A stretch of 56,462 nt of DNA, from NCBI RefSeq assembly GCF_001894825.1, contig NZ_BCWY01000064.1, positions 1 through 56,462 on the forward strand, read 5' to 3'. The position numbers were made by a program, and so were the translations under genes. The DNA is from Rhodococcus jostii NBRC 16295 (GTDB taxonomy: Bacteria > Actinomycetota > Actinomycetes > Mycobacteriales > Mycobacteriaceae). The notes under the pieces were generated by a model. It was given only the letters and a program-made list of their open reading frames with translations, was not told where the DNA came from and made no database searches. Positions 9,268 through 18,493 of this stretch are shown in pieces; within the stretch, counting starts at the first letter, position 1; each line of letters opens with the position of its first letter.

Positions 9268-9935
9268 ATGACCGCCCATCCCCGACCCACCTGCCGAACC
9301 ACAACTGATAGGCATCATCCACGACGCACTGCGCCGAGACCTCGGGCGCACCTTGGACGCTCTGTCCACCCGCACCCCGATCGACCCCCGCCGACGCACC
9401 GTCCTTGCAGATCACCTCACCTGGACCCTCGCCTTCCTCCGACACCACCACACCAGCGGATACGAGAACCTCTGGCCTTTCGTCCCCGGCACGCTCCCTC
9501 CTCAGCGCCGCAGCTCGACGATCTGACTACCAATCATGCTCGCGTCCACCGGGCAGCCAACGCCGTCGAACGCACCGCGAGCACCTACCGACACATCGGT
9601 ACCCTGGCAGCGCGCGACGACCTGCGCGGCGCCATCGAACGACTGTGCACCGTGCTGCTACCCCAACTCGACCGCGAAGAGCGCCACGCCTCCCTCGCCG
9701 CGGACACGCTTACCCCACACGAATGGGCCACATGGCTCCACCATCATCCCCTCGGAACAACTTCCCCCACCGAACTCACCCGCGAAACCAACTGGCTAAC
9801 TGACACCCTCGACCCAGTCGACGCCAATACATCACGCACCGACTTTGCCCATGCCGACGATCCATTCGGGCCCTCTCGGTCAGGCGCGAGTACCGCTACC
9901 GAACCCGATTGCTGTGGACACCAACGACTCCGTGA
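9268..9935 (+). pseudogene. Hemerythrin-like domain protein, multiply frameshifted
   Basis: Pieces of one protein are spread over three frames. After ATG 9268 the frame slips at a run of four C's (about 9280). The stretch IGIIHDALRRDLGRTLD to FLRHHHTSGYENLWPFV, typical of a hemerythrin-like four-helix iron protein (H...HHHTSGYEN), then lies in the next frame. Near 9500 it slips back to NHARVHRAANAVERTASTYR and LPQLDREERHASLAADTLTP. A third slip near 9885 gives an ending REYRYRTRLLWTPTTP and a TGA at 9933-9935. Three slips make assembly error unlikely for all of them. I read it as a dead gene for a hemerythrin-domain protein. Confidence 0.65.
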
Positions 9936-10267
9936 ACATCACGGATCAGGGCGATCCTCCGAATCTCGATTAACCACATTCGATCCGATTCGTCCAGGAC
10001 AGTCGTCGCACTCGCCGGCCCGACCGTTGCGGGCTAGCCACCCTCATCAACTCTTCACCCCCGCCACAAGAGAGCGGTAGCCCGAGAGAGCTCCAGACTG
10101 ACAGTGCTACAACATCATTGGACGCCGATTGTGTTCGATTCGAACCGAACACGATTTCCACAACAACGACTGCGAAACCGACAACCGCATAGCGCACGGG
10201 CGGCGGGTCCGCCCTTGAGATTCCCCCAGAGCCGGGGGCAACCGACACTATTTGAAAGAGAACCATT
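9936..10267. other. Intergenic, no gene recognised
   Basis: This is 332 bases between two broken genes. No open frame has recognisable features. It would contain the promoter of the LuxR-like remnant. Confidence 0.4.
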
Positions 10268-10530
10268 ATGCATGCCTCCGGAAACGAAACCAGGTCGCCC
10301 GCTGACCGACCAGCCCATCCCTCCACTCACAGCTTCATCGACTTGCTCACCGCCAAGGAACAGCAGGTCGCCCGGCTCGCCGCTGGCGGCGGCAGCAACC
10401 GGGACATCGCCGCCCAACTATTTCTCAGTGTCAAGACCATTGAAATGCACCTCGGGCGGGCTATCGCAAACTCGGCGTCGGTTCCCGTACCCAACTCGCT
10501 AACCTGATTCGAAATGATGTAGTTGCATGA
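10268..10530 (+). pseudogene. Small LuxR-type HTH regulator, frameshifted in the HTH
   Basis: From ATG 10268 the frame gives LLTAKEQQVARLAAGGGSNR and LFLSVKTIEMHLGRA, a clear LuxR/GerE helix-turn-helix with almost nothing in front of it. At about 10459 one base is missing. The expected end YRKLGVGSRTQLANLIRNDV then continues in another frame to TGA 10528-10530. Repaired, it would be about 87 residues, a single-domain LuxR-type regulator. The in-frame product instead stops at 10507 without the last HTH helix and is unlikely to bind DNA. Confidence 0.65.
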
Positions 10531-11554
10531 CGGCATCAGAATCCGGGCCCGCGAAACTGCTCGTCCGGCAGACACCAGGGACAATCCAAAGGCACGGTGT
10601 CCGACGTTTTCGCTGACAGTCAGGGTTGCCCGGTCCAGACACATTACACCGGTCATCGGGCATGGCAGTGCACGCTGACCGGGCCTGCGGTACAGGCAGT
10701 GGATCGAATCGGTTCGACGCGGTCCCAGCCGACGGACGGCGAACAGCAAGGGCCGCCAGGCGATGCATCGTCCCTGCGACACTTGCCGCGATCAAGGGAG
10801 TACCGGTCGCAACCACTCGGCTGGAAATCTGCTCCGCGGCCAACCGCGCATTCTCCCGCCTACCTCGCCCGCGAAGAGCGTGAACTCGCGGACGTCTAAA
10901 GTCATCAAATACATTCGCAATCGAAAGCAGTGGGTTTCCACGGCTAGAGGTGTGGATCGAAACTCGGTATCGGCACTTTCCGCGCCGACGAATGAGTGAT
11001 GACGGCCCGCGCAGATTGATCCGAGGTTCAGCCGCGGCTGTCTTGCAGGCCGACAGTGTCCGTCGACGACGATCCCAGAAACACCGTGACTCCATCTCTG
11101 CCTGACCGGCGTACCGCGATCCCACTGAAAGCGGCCACCTTTGCTCGTTGAGAGAATGCTGGAGCACCCAGGTACCCCCCCGACGGGTAGCCAGCAGCAC
11201 CTTGCCCTTGATGGCCTTCAGCACACCCTGACGGGTCATCCTCAGCCCGTCGGCGGCCTCCTGCACCGACACCAGCGGCGGGAGGTCCATCGCGTCGGTG
11301 AGGCGGTCGAAATCGGCGGTGGTGAGCACTCGCAGCGACCGCAACGGCCACGGGTAGGTCCCCAGGACCGCTAGCGCCGTCGAGGTGGCCTGGCGCACCG
11401 ATTCCGCGGGAATGGTGAACACAACCTCGGCGTGACCGAGTTCCGAGCGCGCGGCCCCGCCGCTGTACTCGGCGATCGGGCCAAGCAGGGCGTCGGCGTT
11501 TTCCTCGCCGAACGTCGCATCCAGCTCCGCGACGACGTTGTAGGACGCCGTCAT
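10499..11554 (-). CDS. HTH DNA-binding protein; C-terminal half probably run-on sequence
   Basis: From ATG 11554 the first 135 or so residues look genuine. An N-terminal alpha/beta region (MTASYNVVAELDATFGEENA) is followed by a MerR/excisionase-like HTH at about residues 93-135 (LVSVQEAADGLRMTRQGVLK, then RRGGTWVL). After residue 136 the sequence becomes Arg/Ser-rich with no protein-like pattern, and it runs under the LuxR remnant on the other strand. I think the real gene ended near 11140 and was joined to non-coding sequence by a frameshift. The long N-terminal extension open to 11758 overlaps the lipoprotein gene and is not used. Confidence 0.45.
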   Translation of the reverse strand: MTASYNVVAELDATFGEENADALLGPIAEYSGGAARSELGHAEVVFTIPAESVRQATSTALAVLGTYPWPLRSLRVLTTADFDRLTDAMDLPPLVSVQEAADGLRMTRQGVLKAIKGKVLLATRRGGTWVLQHSLNEQRWPLSVGSRYAGQAEMESRCFWDRRRRTLSACKTAAAEPRINLRGPSSLIRRRGKCRYRVSIHTSSRGNPLLSIANVFDDFRRPRVHALRGRGRRENARLAAEQISSRVVATGTPLIAASVAGTMHRLAALAVRRPSAGTASNRFDPLPVPQARSACTAMPDDRCNVSGPGNPDCQRKRRTPCLWIVPGVCRTSSFAGPDSDAVMQLHHFESG

Positions 11555-11573
11555 CGGCCAGTCGGAGCCGGGT

Positions 11574-12083
11574 TCACGCCGTCCAGTAGGCCTTAGGCGG
11601 GTTGATCGTGCCGTGGTAAAGCACGATCTTGGTAACAGTCGCGCCGGGCGGAACGTCAAAGGCAATGTCGCCCTGGCGCCGTTCCCCCGCGATGAGTTGT
11701 CCGGATTCGTCGAGAATCCCTGGTTCCGATAGGTCCAAGTTCTCCACTTTCGTGCCACCGTCCGTAAGCGCGAAGAAGGACCCGGGGATGCATGTGCCCT
11801 GTTTGGTGGCGATAGTGACCTCGACCAGCACCCTGCCGGAGGGCTCCACGAGGTTCGCCGATCGTGTAATCGCTGAGCCCCTGGCGAATCCCTTTCTGAC
11901 GATCTGGAGCGTCTGGCCGAAGGTTGTCGTGGGCGTCGTGTCGGCGGGGATCGTCACCGTCGGTGATGCGTTGCCGCTCTCACCGGCGGATTGTTCGCCC
12001 CTCGGCTGCTGATCCCCTGAACAGCCACCGATCACGAGGAATACAGCAAGGATGGTGCCGACGACAGCAGTTGAGCGGCGCAT
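11574..12083 (-). CDS. Secreted lipoprotein, DUF4352-like
   Basis: ATG 12083 is preceded by GGAGG four bases upstream on the minus strand. The first 21 residues form a lipoprotein signal ending in the lipobox VIGGC, with C21 the predicted lipidated residue. A Ser/Thr/Pro linker follows. A beta-rich domain of about 110 residues (residues 55-169) has the pattern of the immunoglobulin-like DUF4352/telokin-like extracellular domain: VEPSGRVLVEVTIATKQGTC, a central FFALTDGGTKVENLDL, then IAFDVPPGATVTKIVLYHG. The 169 residues would be anchored outside the cytoplasmic membrane. Longer starts lack a signal peptide. Its role is unknown. The HTH-like gene follows closely on the same strand. Confidence 0.78.
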   Translation of the reverse strand: MRRSTAVVGTILAVFLVIGGCSGDQQPRGEQSAGESGNASPTVTIPADTTPTTTFGQTLQIVRKGFARGSAITRSANLVEPSGRVLVEVTIATKQGTCIPGSFFALTDGGTKVENLDLSEPGILDESGQLIAGERRQGDIAFDVPPGATVTKIVLYHGTINPPKAYWTA

Positions 12084-12394
12084 GAGTCCTCCACAGAATG
12101 AGCCCTTCCATGCATGTATCGTTGCCGTGGACCAGGCGTTTCGGGCTAGCCAGAATTGAGGGACGACCGCAGGGTCGAGACGCCGCGGTGTGCACGCACT
12201 CGGTCGATCACGGACTACCAAAGGGACACACCCAGACCCAGTACCGCGGTACGGGCTCGTTCACCTAGACCTTCCCTTGATCACCTTCAGAACGCCCCGA
12301 AGGGATCACGCCGAGACGGACAGCCCCAGATGAACAGCAGGAAATTCAGCAGCGGATCGCATCGCTCACGGTGACGCCCGGGAGGAAGTGTGTC
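12084..12394. other. Intergenic, no gene recognised
   Basis: This gap lies between two divergent genes. It must hold the lipoprotein promoter. A GGAGGAA ribosome binding site at 12381-12387 belongs to the Clp-N-like remnant. Confidence 0.4.
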
Positions 12395-12865
12395 ATGGTG
12401 TTCGAGAGATTCTCCGATCAAGCCCGTTCAGGTGGTCGCTCCTCGCCGCCGGCGGCGCCGCCCGCACCCACCATGCTGGTCGGGATCTTCGACGCCGGCG
12501 GCCCCGGAGCGGCAGCACTGACCTCATGAGGTATCACCGCGCCGGTACTCGAGAGCAAGCTCGGGGGCGTCAGCTCACCGGCGGGATCCGCCCGGCCGCG
12601 GAGCACAGCCCATTCACCCCCAAAGACGAAAGGTTATAGAGGGGCAGCCTTCGCCAGACCGTCCTACTCGGGCACGAAGAAATCGGCACCGACCATCTCC
12701 TCCTGGCCCTGCTCCACGACCCCGCCTCCACCGGCGCCCAAATCCTCACCGACCTCGCACATCCGGCTCAGCAACGACGAATACACCCGCGCCCAGACCG
12801 CCGGCCAGAACGTCGAAACCTGGCTCCACGACCGCATCACCGGCGCCCTCGAACAACCCGAATAA
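12395..12865 (+). pseudogene. Clp N-terminal (Clp-N) domain protein, degenerate
   Basis: ATG 12395, behind a good GGAGGAA site, starts MVFERFSDQAR, matching the first residues of ClpC/Clp-N proteins. After about 12 residues the match is lost. It returns near 12667 in another frame as LGHEEIGTDHLLLALLHDPA, a textbook Clp repeat segment, and a third frame carries the end (NDEYTRAQTAGQNVETWLHD to the TAA at 12863-12865). Clp-N domains bind substrates or adaptors for Clp ATPases; small stand-alone Clp-N proteins are common in actinobacteria. With two or more breaks and a missing first repeat, this copy is dead. Confidence 0.6.
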
Positions 12866-12999
12866 CAGGGTTCAGTCCGGGATGAAAACACCTCCATCGA
12901 CATGAAGATCCACGCCACCACGGAACCGTCATCAGCCCGCACGCCACCACTACAACCGCTGGGACCGCCCAACTCACTCAATACCCCTCCGGCGGCGGA

Positions 13000-13190
13000 T
13001 CAGACCCGAACGAAGTGAAACAACGGTGCGGATGCCCCCCGCGGCTGCACAACCTCGTCGAATTGCTGCCACAGCATCACCGTCGGCAGGTAGCAGAACA
13101 ACCCCGACAGCAGACCGGCGATGCCACGCACCGAGTTCGGTTTCGCGACGTGGGATACCCGCCTCAGTCTGGACGTGCCGGACGAGTCAG
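13000..13190 (-). pseudogene. C-terminal remnant of an unknown protein
   Basis: On the minus strand one frame reads protein-like from about 13190 to a TGA at 13002-13000: SRLRRVSHVAKPNSVRG, a hydrophobic AGLLSGLFCYLPTVMLWQQF, then a short polar end in FHFVRV. There is no start codon with a ribosome binding site. It reads like the last 60 residues of a lost gene. I cannot name the family. Confidence 0.3.
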
Positions 13191-13346
13191 TGCCGCGTTG
13201 TCGGAGAACACCTTGAACACTCGCCGGGTGTCACTGCGCGCCACAGTTCAACGCTGATATGACCAATTCGGGTGCAACGCCAGACTGCCGACCGAGAATT
13301 GCGCCTTCTGACCACACTGTCGACCTCCTATGCCATCGTGTCCGTT

Positions 13347-13994
13347 ATGCCCAACTACGGTGACAATCGCCTCCCTGAGCACCTGTCTGCGAAACGAGCC
13401 CGAGTGTGGGAGCCGCACGTCGCGCCGATCAATCACCTGGCCGACCAGATCGCCGATGCGGAAGGCATCCCACGTGGTCACGTCCCCTACGTCGATCCAG
13501 ACTCGGGCGGGATACTTGCACGGGCGTTGGTTCTACTAGACAATCCGAGCCGGAAGGCCAAGGCCGGCAGCGGATCGGGTCTGCTGAGCCTGGACAACGA
13601 CGACCGCACTGCATGGACCTGCCGGCTTGCATACGAAGCGGCTGGTGTCGACCGGAGGTCTGTCGTCCACTGGAACGCATGTCCATTTCCCACCGCAAGC
13701 AAGAAATCCGGATCTCTCGACTCGGAGCGAGCACGCGCCGCCCGCTGGACACGCGATCTCGTCACCCTCTGTACAAAGCTTGAGTTTGTGCTGCTGCTAG
13801 GTGGGCCCGCACGCGACGGATGGCGCCGCTCCGGATACCCCGGCAACCTCATCGTGATCGGTCAAGATCGCGATATCCCTCACTGCTCGGGACAAGGCCT
13901 CGCCACGGCTGACGCCAAGCAACGGTTCTATGGCGCGGTCGACGAGCTCGCCGGGCGCCTGCAGAATACTGAAAAAGGGCTTGTTGGAGGGTGA
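13347..13994 (+). CDS. Uracil-DNA glycosylase-like protein
   Basis: ATG 13347 gives 215 residues. GTG codons upstream (13272, 13338) are possible starts, and none has a convincing ribosome binding site. The order of motifs matches the actinobacterial UDG-superfamily group: VPYVDP near residues 46-51, the beta strand and loop ALVLLDNPS (60-68) at the site of the catalytic GxxPG loop, GLLSLDNDD (78-86), VDRRSVVHWNACPF (101-114), a strand FVLLLGGPARDGW, and IPHCSGQGL where the family usually has HPSP. The enzyme would excise a base from DNA. The replacement of HPSP by HCSGQG suggests altered substrate choice. It is convergent with hamB, next to the defence island. Confidence 0.65.
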   Translation: MPNYGDNRLPEHLSAKRARVWEPHVAPINHLADQIADAEGIPRGHVPYVDPDSGGILARALVLLDNPSRKAKAGSGSGLLSLDNDDRTAWTCRLAYEAAGVDRRSVVHWNACPFPTASKKSGSLDSERARAARWTRDLVTLCTKLEFVLLLGGPARDGWRRSGYPGNLIVIGQDRDIPHCSGQGLATADAKQRFYGAVDELAGRLQNTEKGLVGG

Positions 13995-14340
13995 TCAGTT
14001 TTCGTTCGTCGGCGGATTCGAGTGGCATAGGCCGCGCGTCGATGATCAGAGGTAGCTTCCTGCCGCTGGCTCACGTCAGAATCGTCACCCGGCGAACGGT
14101 CACGAACGGTGATGGCGCGCCGGGTACGCCGCACCGACTCGCCCGCGACGATTGACGACGCGATGCCACCACCGCCTCGTACGCAACCACCACATCGATC
14201 TGAACTGAGGAGTTCGACTCCGGTTTTCACGTAGGCATCAGACCGCCGCTCACACCGCCATTAGTCTTCACGTTCCGTCGACACCCTCTGGCGCGTTCGC
14301 ACTTGCGTAGTGCCGAGCCTGCCACCCAAAGCCTCCCGAC
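13995..14340. other. Convergent gap between the glycosylase and hamB
   Basis: This is 346 bases with no gene. A 6-bp CCGGCG/CGCCGG pair with a long loop (about 14093-14127) is too weak to call a terminator. Confidence 0.4.
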
Positions 14341-16890
14341 TCACGCCTTATCCGGGAACGCTGACTGGGCAGCAATGAGGTCGAGGATCTCCTTCTGAAT
14401 CAGGACCGGGATATCCATGCCTTCGATGTTCTGATGCCTTAGCCAGTCAAGACTTTCAGATGACGTCCAGTTGTCGGCAGTGACGTATTGCGAAAGGGCG
14501 ATCGTTGCCGTGCGGGACATACCTAGAGACATCAGAACCACTTCGCTCGATCGCGAAACGCCGAGTTCGAGAAGCATCGTGATGTCTTGACCATGCCCGA
14601 CATCGTGAACGCCTCGTTCTGCAGCATAGACAGCGAGCACGTCCGAGTAGCAGGATAAGTACTTTGGCGCTTGGAACCGGGCAACTGTCTCGATGTCTGA
14701 CAATACGTCCCTGATTGCCCTGGCGATCGGAGTATTCCCGGTGGCGCGCTGTTCTATCAAGCGGGCGAGCGGCATGCCCTGCATCCAGTTGACGACCAGG
14801 TTCGCAAGCTGCCATTTACGTCTGTCTGGCTTGCCAGGCTTTGGAGGCCGCCCGAATGCCGTTGTCATAGTCTGGCCGATTAACACAAGAGCGTCCTGGT
14901 AACGCTGTCTGGAGTCTTGCTCCTCCGGCAGTGGTAGCGCAAGTTCGTGGGGGTCATGTTCGGTCTCCCTGAAGCGCTCAAGAAGGCGTTGCATCGCAAT
15001 CGGTGAAATGCCAGCATGCCGTGGGATGAGGTCGTGTGGGAACTGGGCGTCATCAACAGAGCGCACGAGGGCGCGTTGGAGTTCGAGTCGCTCAGACTGA
15101 ACCGTCATTCGTTCCAAATGGTGCGTGATGTCCCGACCGGAAGAGTACTGAGCTGCCAGATAGGCGAAGAGGATCTCGGAGGCCGGATCTGATCCGACGG
15201 CAAAGTCACTGCGGGCGTATGCGATAAGTGGAGCCGCATCTCTAAGGCCATGATGCGTCGCGAGCTTTAGGTCGGAGCGGCGCCTCACCGTTGGCAGGTT
15301 GGGCCAAAGGCTCTCATCGTCCGTGTCGACGCACACGATGTTGCCCTGGAACTCCTTGCCCCACCGACCTGCGCGGCCTGCGAGGTTCCAAAAGTCAGCT
15401 TCAGATAGGGGCTTGCCGCGCCCCTTCTGCGGGTTGCGCATAAAGATCGTGCGGCATGGAAGATTAACACCTTCTAGAAGCGTGGAGGTGCAGACGAGGA
15501 ACTCGATTTTTCCTTCACCGAAGAGTCGCTCGATTTCTGATCTGATGGTGAGAGGCATATTGCCGTAGTGGAACGCGATACGCTTGGCTAGAGCATCAGC
15601 CAGGCTGTACTTCGGGTGGACAGCGGTCCGCACCAGCTCTTGAAGGTTCTCGATCTCCTCATCTTCCGCTACCTCGAGACGAAGGTCGGCGATGTTCTTG
15701 GCTACTTTCTCAGCATCGTCCGCGCCATTGACGTAAACGATGTTGCCGCCACCGTTACCACCGAGTGCGTGCGCAACGTATGCAATTCTCATCGGAACCC
15801 GGGTGGCACGCTGCTGCAACTTGAAACTAGCGACTTGGTGTGCCTGGCCCTCATCCACCAGGGATACCACCCTGTTAGCTGGTGCCCGGTGCACCCCCTC
15901 GACACGGAGGAGGTTCTGGTTAACCGTCACGGCTTCGGATGTCGTTGCCTGCGATCGGACTGTGGCTGGCTTGTCACTCAGGAGAATCGCTGGGTTTGCA
16001 CTGAGCGGGCTGGCGAAGATCACCTGCAGTGCCGGTCTGTCTTCGACAGCGCGATCCAGAACTTGTTGGAGCAACACGCCTCTCTCTGCGCTACCGAGCC
16101 CTTGGGCTTCGTCAACGAACAGAAGATCAATCTCGAACGGATGGCGCGACTGCTGTATTAGGTGTAGCCGCTCTTGCGTAAGGACAAGGACGCGCCGTCG
16201 CACTCTATCCAGGTCCGGGTCCCATGGCATCACAAAAACGCCGGTTGAGGCGGGCACCGCTTCACGAAAATCGGCCGATACCTCTTCTACGAGCGCGCGA
16301 GTGGGTGCGAGATAGACGGCAGTGTATCGGTCGTGCTGTCGAATCTGCTCCAGAAACCACTCACGCACGATCCTCGATTTTCCAGCGGACGTAGGTGCGG
16401 AGACACTCACCCAGTCATAGTCCTCCGCCCCTTTCCAGAAATCACTTTGGAAAGAGTTCACCGCGAGGTTCTCACCTGTCGATAGCGGAATCGATAGCTG
16501 GAGCCGTTTCCCGATCGTCTCTAGCCGAAGCAATGGAGGGAGTTGTTTCCAGAGACCCTTCTGGACAAGATTGCGCGATTCGGCAAGCTCCACCGACCGG
16601 TGATTGCCGACCCGGTCGAGGAGGGCTGTGGCAGCACTCTTGTGGGCCTCATCAGAATCGTCGAGGGAGAGACAGGCGGCGGCGACTCGGAGCACGGTAT
16701 TCTGCGCGCGCTCCGTGGGGACAGATGATAGGGCGCTCGCACACAAAAGTGCATAGTTCCAATCGAGCGCAGCGGGCTCGTCGTCCATCGCGATCATAGG
16801 GAACTCGACGTGGAGTGTCCGCAGTCGGATCGACCAGATGATGTCACGGAATTTCTGGGATTCAAATACAATCTGCGAAAGATCTGTCAC
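14341..16890 (-). CDS. hamB: Hachiman defence helicase HamB
   Basis: This is an 849-residue superfamily 2 helicase. Motif I is SAPTSAGKSR with K171, motif II is a DEAQ box at D260-Q263, the ATRVPMRIAYVAHAL and NGADDAEKVAKNI strands mark the second RecA-like domain, and motif VI is NLAGRAGRWG. A long helical C-terminal region follows. It directly follows a DUF1837 gene (hamA), whose TGA overlaps its GTG start (GTGA at 16887-16890, minus strand), the layout of Hachiman systems. In studied Hachiman, HamB scans DNA for damage or phage intermediates and releases the HamA nuclease. Hand-counted base composition in a sample line (about 53% GC) is far below that of the neighbouring BREX genes, a sign of transfer. 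Confidence 0.88.
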   Translation of the reverse strand: MTDLSQIVFESQKFRDIIWSIRLRTLHVEFPMIAMDDEPAALDWNYALLCASALSSVPTERAQNTVLRVAAACLSLDDSDEAHKSAATALLDRVGNHRSVELAESRNLVQKGLWKQLPPLLRLETIGKRLQLSIPLSTGENLAVNSFQSDFWKGAEDYDWVSVSAPTSAGKSRIVREWFLEQIRQHDRYTAVYLAPTRALVEEVSADFREAVPASTGVFVMPWDPDLDRVRRRVLVLTQERLHLIQQSRHPFEIDLLFVDEAQGLGSAERGVLLQQVLDRAVEDRPALQVIFASPLSANPAILLSDKPATVRSQATTSEAVTVNQNLLRVEGVHRAPANRVVSLVDEGQAHQVASFKLQQRATRVPMRIAYVAHALGGNGGGNIVYVNGADDAEKVAKNIADLRLEVAEDEEIENLQELVRTAVHPKYSLADALAKRIAFHYGNMPLTIRSEIERLFGEGKIEFLVCTSTLLEGVNLPCRTIFMRNPQKGRGKPLSEADFWNLAGRAGRWGKEFQGNIVCVDTDDESLWPNLPTVRRRSDLKLATHHGLRDAAPLIAYARSDFAVGSDPASEILFAYLAAQYSSGRDITHHLERMTVQSERLELQRALVRSVDDAQFPHDLIPRHAGISPIAMQRLLERFRETEHDPHELALPLPEEQDSRQRYQDALVLIGQTMTTAFGRPPKPGKPDRRKWQLANLVVNWMQGMPLARLIEQRATGNTPIARAIRDVLSDIETVARFQAPKYLSCYSDVLAVYAAERGVHDVGHGQDITMLLELGVSRSSEVVLMSLGMSRTATIALSQYVTADNWTSSESLDWLRHQNIEGMDIPVLIQKEILDLIAAQSAFPDKA

Positions 16891-17834
16891 GACACACCCA
16901 GCTTCTTCCTGACCATTTTCCGCAAGGTATCGACGTCCGGAAATGGAATACAGAAAACATCGATGTTCACTTTGAGAAGGGAATTCAATTTGATCCTGTC
17001 CAGGATTGCCTTATGCCATCTCTTGACTGCCTTCGCGATCTCAGCTGATTGCACATCAGCAATCTTCTTCATGTCCGGGTAGATTGAGTGGTCGAATCCG
17101 ATAAGACAGACACCGTTCCAGCGCACCTGGAGGGCCTTGGGGTTTGTTTCGTCGAAGTACTGCAATAGATGCACAGCGAGGTCGCTCTGTTCGATGTTTA
17201 GGTTATCGCGCACTAGCAGGAGATCGCGGCGACGCGCTTCACCATCAGCACCGAGAAATGGCCCAATACTCTCGAAGCAGTCCGTAAAGGCATCCGAACT
17301 TGACTTGTAGAGCTTCGATTCGCCCCAGTAGAGGTCGAGCACGCCATCATCGCCAAGTTTGGCGTGGACCCCGTCGGAGCCGTGAACGTGGACGTTACTG
17401 TTGGTCTTCAGTGACATCTTAGCCAAGAGTTGCGGGAGTTCAAGGACTTGTTCCATGAGGAGAAAGAGAAGCAGCTCACCTCCTTCGCCGGTACCATCTC
17501 CGTCGACGAAGAGTTCCCTCGCTTGCTGCTCAAGCCTGGAGAAATGGCTGGTAGATCCAGTCTCTCGGAGATGCTTGAGCGCTTGTTCGATACGCGATCG
17601 CGGGATGCAGAAGTCCATCGCGGCGCGCGCCATGGCGGTACCTAGCAGTTCGACCGCTGGGTTGCCATTCGCATCGGCGGCGAGGAAGTGAGTGCGTACC
17701 GTCGCGGTTGTTCCTTCGAGGGGCATCGGGACGTCGTACGCGACCAGTAGATGAAGAAACTCGTTCGGGTCTCCTCGTACGAGGCCGCCGAGGATGCCTG
17801 CGAATAGGTGTTCGGCAACTTCAGTGTCACTCAT
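16887..17834 (-). CDS. hamA: Hachiman nuclease HamA (DUF1837)
   Basis: The product has 315 residues from ATG 17834, which follows GGAAGG at five bases. Longer open sequence upstream to 18065 has no ribosome binding site. The family signature is plain: GGELLLFLLMEQVLELPQLL, KMSLKTNSNVHVHGSDGVHA, then LDLYWGESKLYKS. The GESK segment supplies E172 and K174 of a PD-(D/E)xK-like nuclease core. In Hachiman, HamA and HamB form a complex, and HamA cuts DNA without strong sequence choice once HamB is triggered, giving abortive infection. Stop and start overlap with hamB, so the two are coupled. Confidence 0.88.
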   Translation of the reverse strand: MSDTEVAEHLFAGILGGLVRGDPNEFLHLLVAYDVPMPLEGTTATVRTHFLAADANGNPAVELLGTAMARAAMDFCIPRSRIEQALKHLRETGSTSHFSRLEQQARELFVDGDGTGEGGELLLFLLMEQVLELPQLLAKMSLKTNSNVHVHGSDGVHAKLGDDGVLDLYWGESKLYKSSSDAFTDCFESIGPFLGADGEARRRDLLLVRDNLNIEQSDLAVHLLQYFDETNPKALQVRWNGVCLIGFDHSIYPDMKKIADVQSAEIAKAVKRWHKAILDRIKLNSLLKVNIDVFCIPFPDVDTLRKMVRKKLGVS

Positions 17835-18018
17835 TGATACCTTCCGATCGCTGCGTTTAATGAAGACGGGCGAACTCAGGCTGAGTCGCCCCGGCCCCGG
17901 CGGCTGATCGCCCAATGTCCTGCGTTGGGCAGTCTGTTCTGTGAGCAGCGACGTATTGCGTGACGTCGAGCGCGGTGGCCGGGATCGTGTCGAGCGCGCT
18001 ATGCCCCCTCCAAGAACC

Positions 18019-18129
18019 TCACGACGGTCCTCCGTCAGCGGCGCACGAGAAGCCCGCAATCTCATAGAGGCCGGCCGGACGTCCCGATCCCGAAAGGAAC
18101 TTGTCGTCGTCGATACCGGCCGAACTCAT
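18019..18129 (-). CDS. Mini-ORF 2 upstream of hamA (36 residues)
   Basis: This ORF starts with an ATG that overlaps the stop of mini-ORF 1 (ATGA, minus strand). The product starts MSSAGIDDDKFLSGSGRPAG and ends in CAADGGPS. It has no membrane segment. The tight coupling to mini-ORF 1 suggests either a real two-gene leader or a broken larger gene. No family is recognised. Confidence 0.3.
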   Translation of the reverse strand: MSSAGIDDDKFLSGSGRPAGLYEIAGFSCAADGGPS

Positions 18130-18236
18130 CGCCGAGCCCCGCGCAACAAATCAACCTCACGAGCGAGGCGACTCCGCAGGGACACTTTTTGAATCTTGTT
18201 GATCAGCTGGTCAAGGACGTTGGTGCCGTCTGCCAT
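18126..18236 (-). CDS. Mini-ORF 1, resembles the N-terminus of a DNA methyltransferase
   Basis: ATG 18236 follows GAGAGG at five bases. The 36 residues (MADGTNVLDQLINKIQKVSL, then RSRLAREVDLLRGARR) resemble, from memory, the first 35 residues of large actinobacterial site-specific DNA methyltransferases of type III-like restriction systems, which go on for hundreds of residues. Here a TGA follows at once. It is most simply a remnant of an earlier restriction gene displaced by Hachiman. A small standalone protein is the alternative. Confidence 0.35.
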   Translation of the reverse strand: MADGTNVLDQLINKIQKVSLRSRLAREVDLLRGARR

Positions 18237-18493
18237 GTGGTCCTCTCCCAGTTCAAGGCCATCGAGCGGTTCGGTCCCGAGCAGCCTATTGGGAGCCGCT
18301 AGCTAGCGCGACGGCGGGCTAACCGGAGGCCACCATGGTTGCCTCCTAGCGCGCCAACGAAGCACGGTATCCAGTCCCGCCGCGCCGCAACTGCTCCCGG
18401 CGTCGCCGACGCCAAATCAGGTGCACTCAGACCGCCGTCATGAACCCTCCCGCTATTTCACAGCTCCGATCGCGCAACACACACCGCGAGTGC
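18237..18493. other. Intergenic region, no gene recognised
   Basis: This is the divergent region between the minus-strand mini-ORFs/Hachiman and the plus-strand membrane protein. Promoters for both directions should lie here and up to 18645. I see no clear coding frame. Confidence 0.4.
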
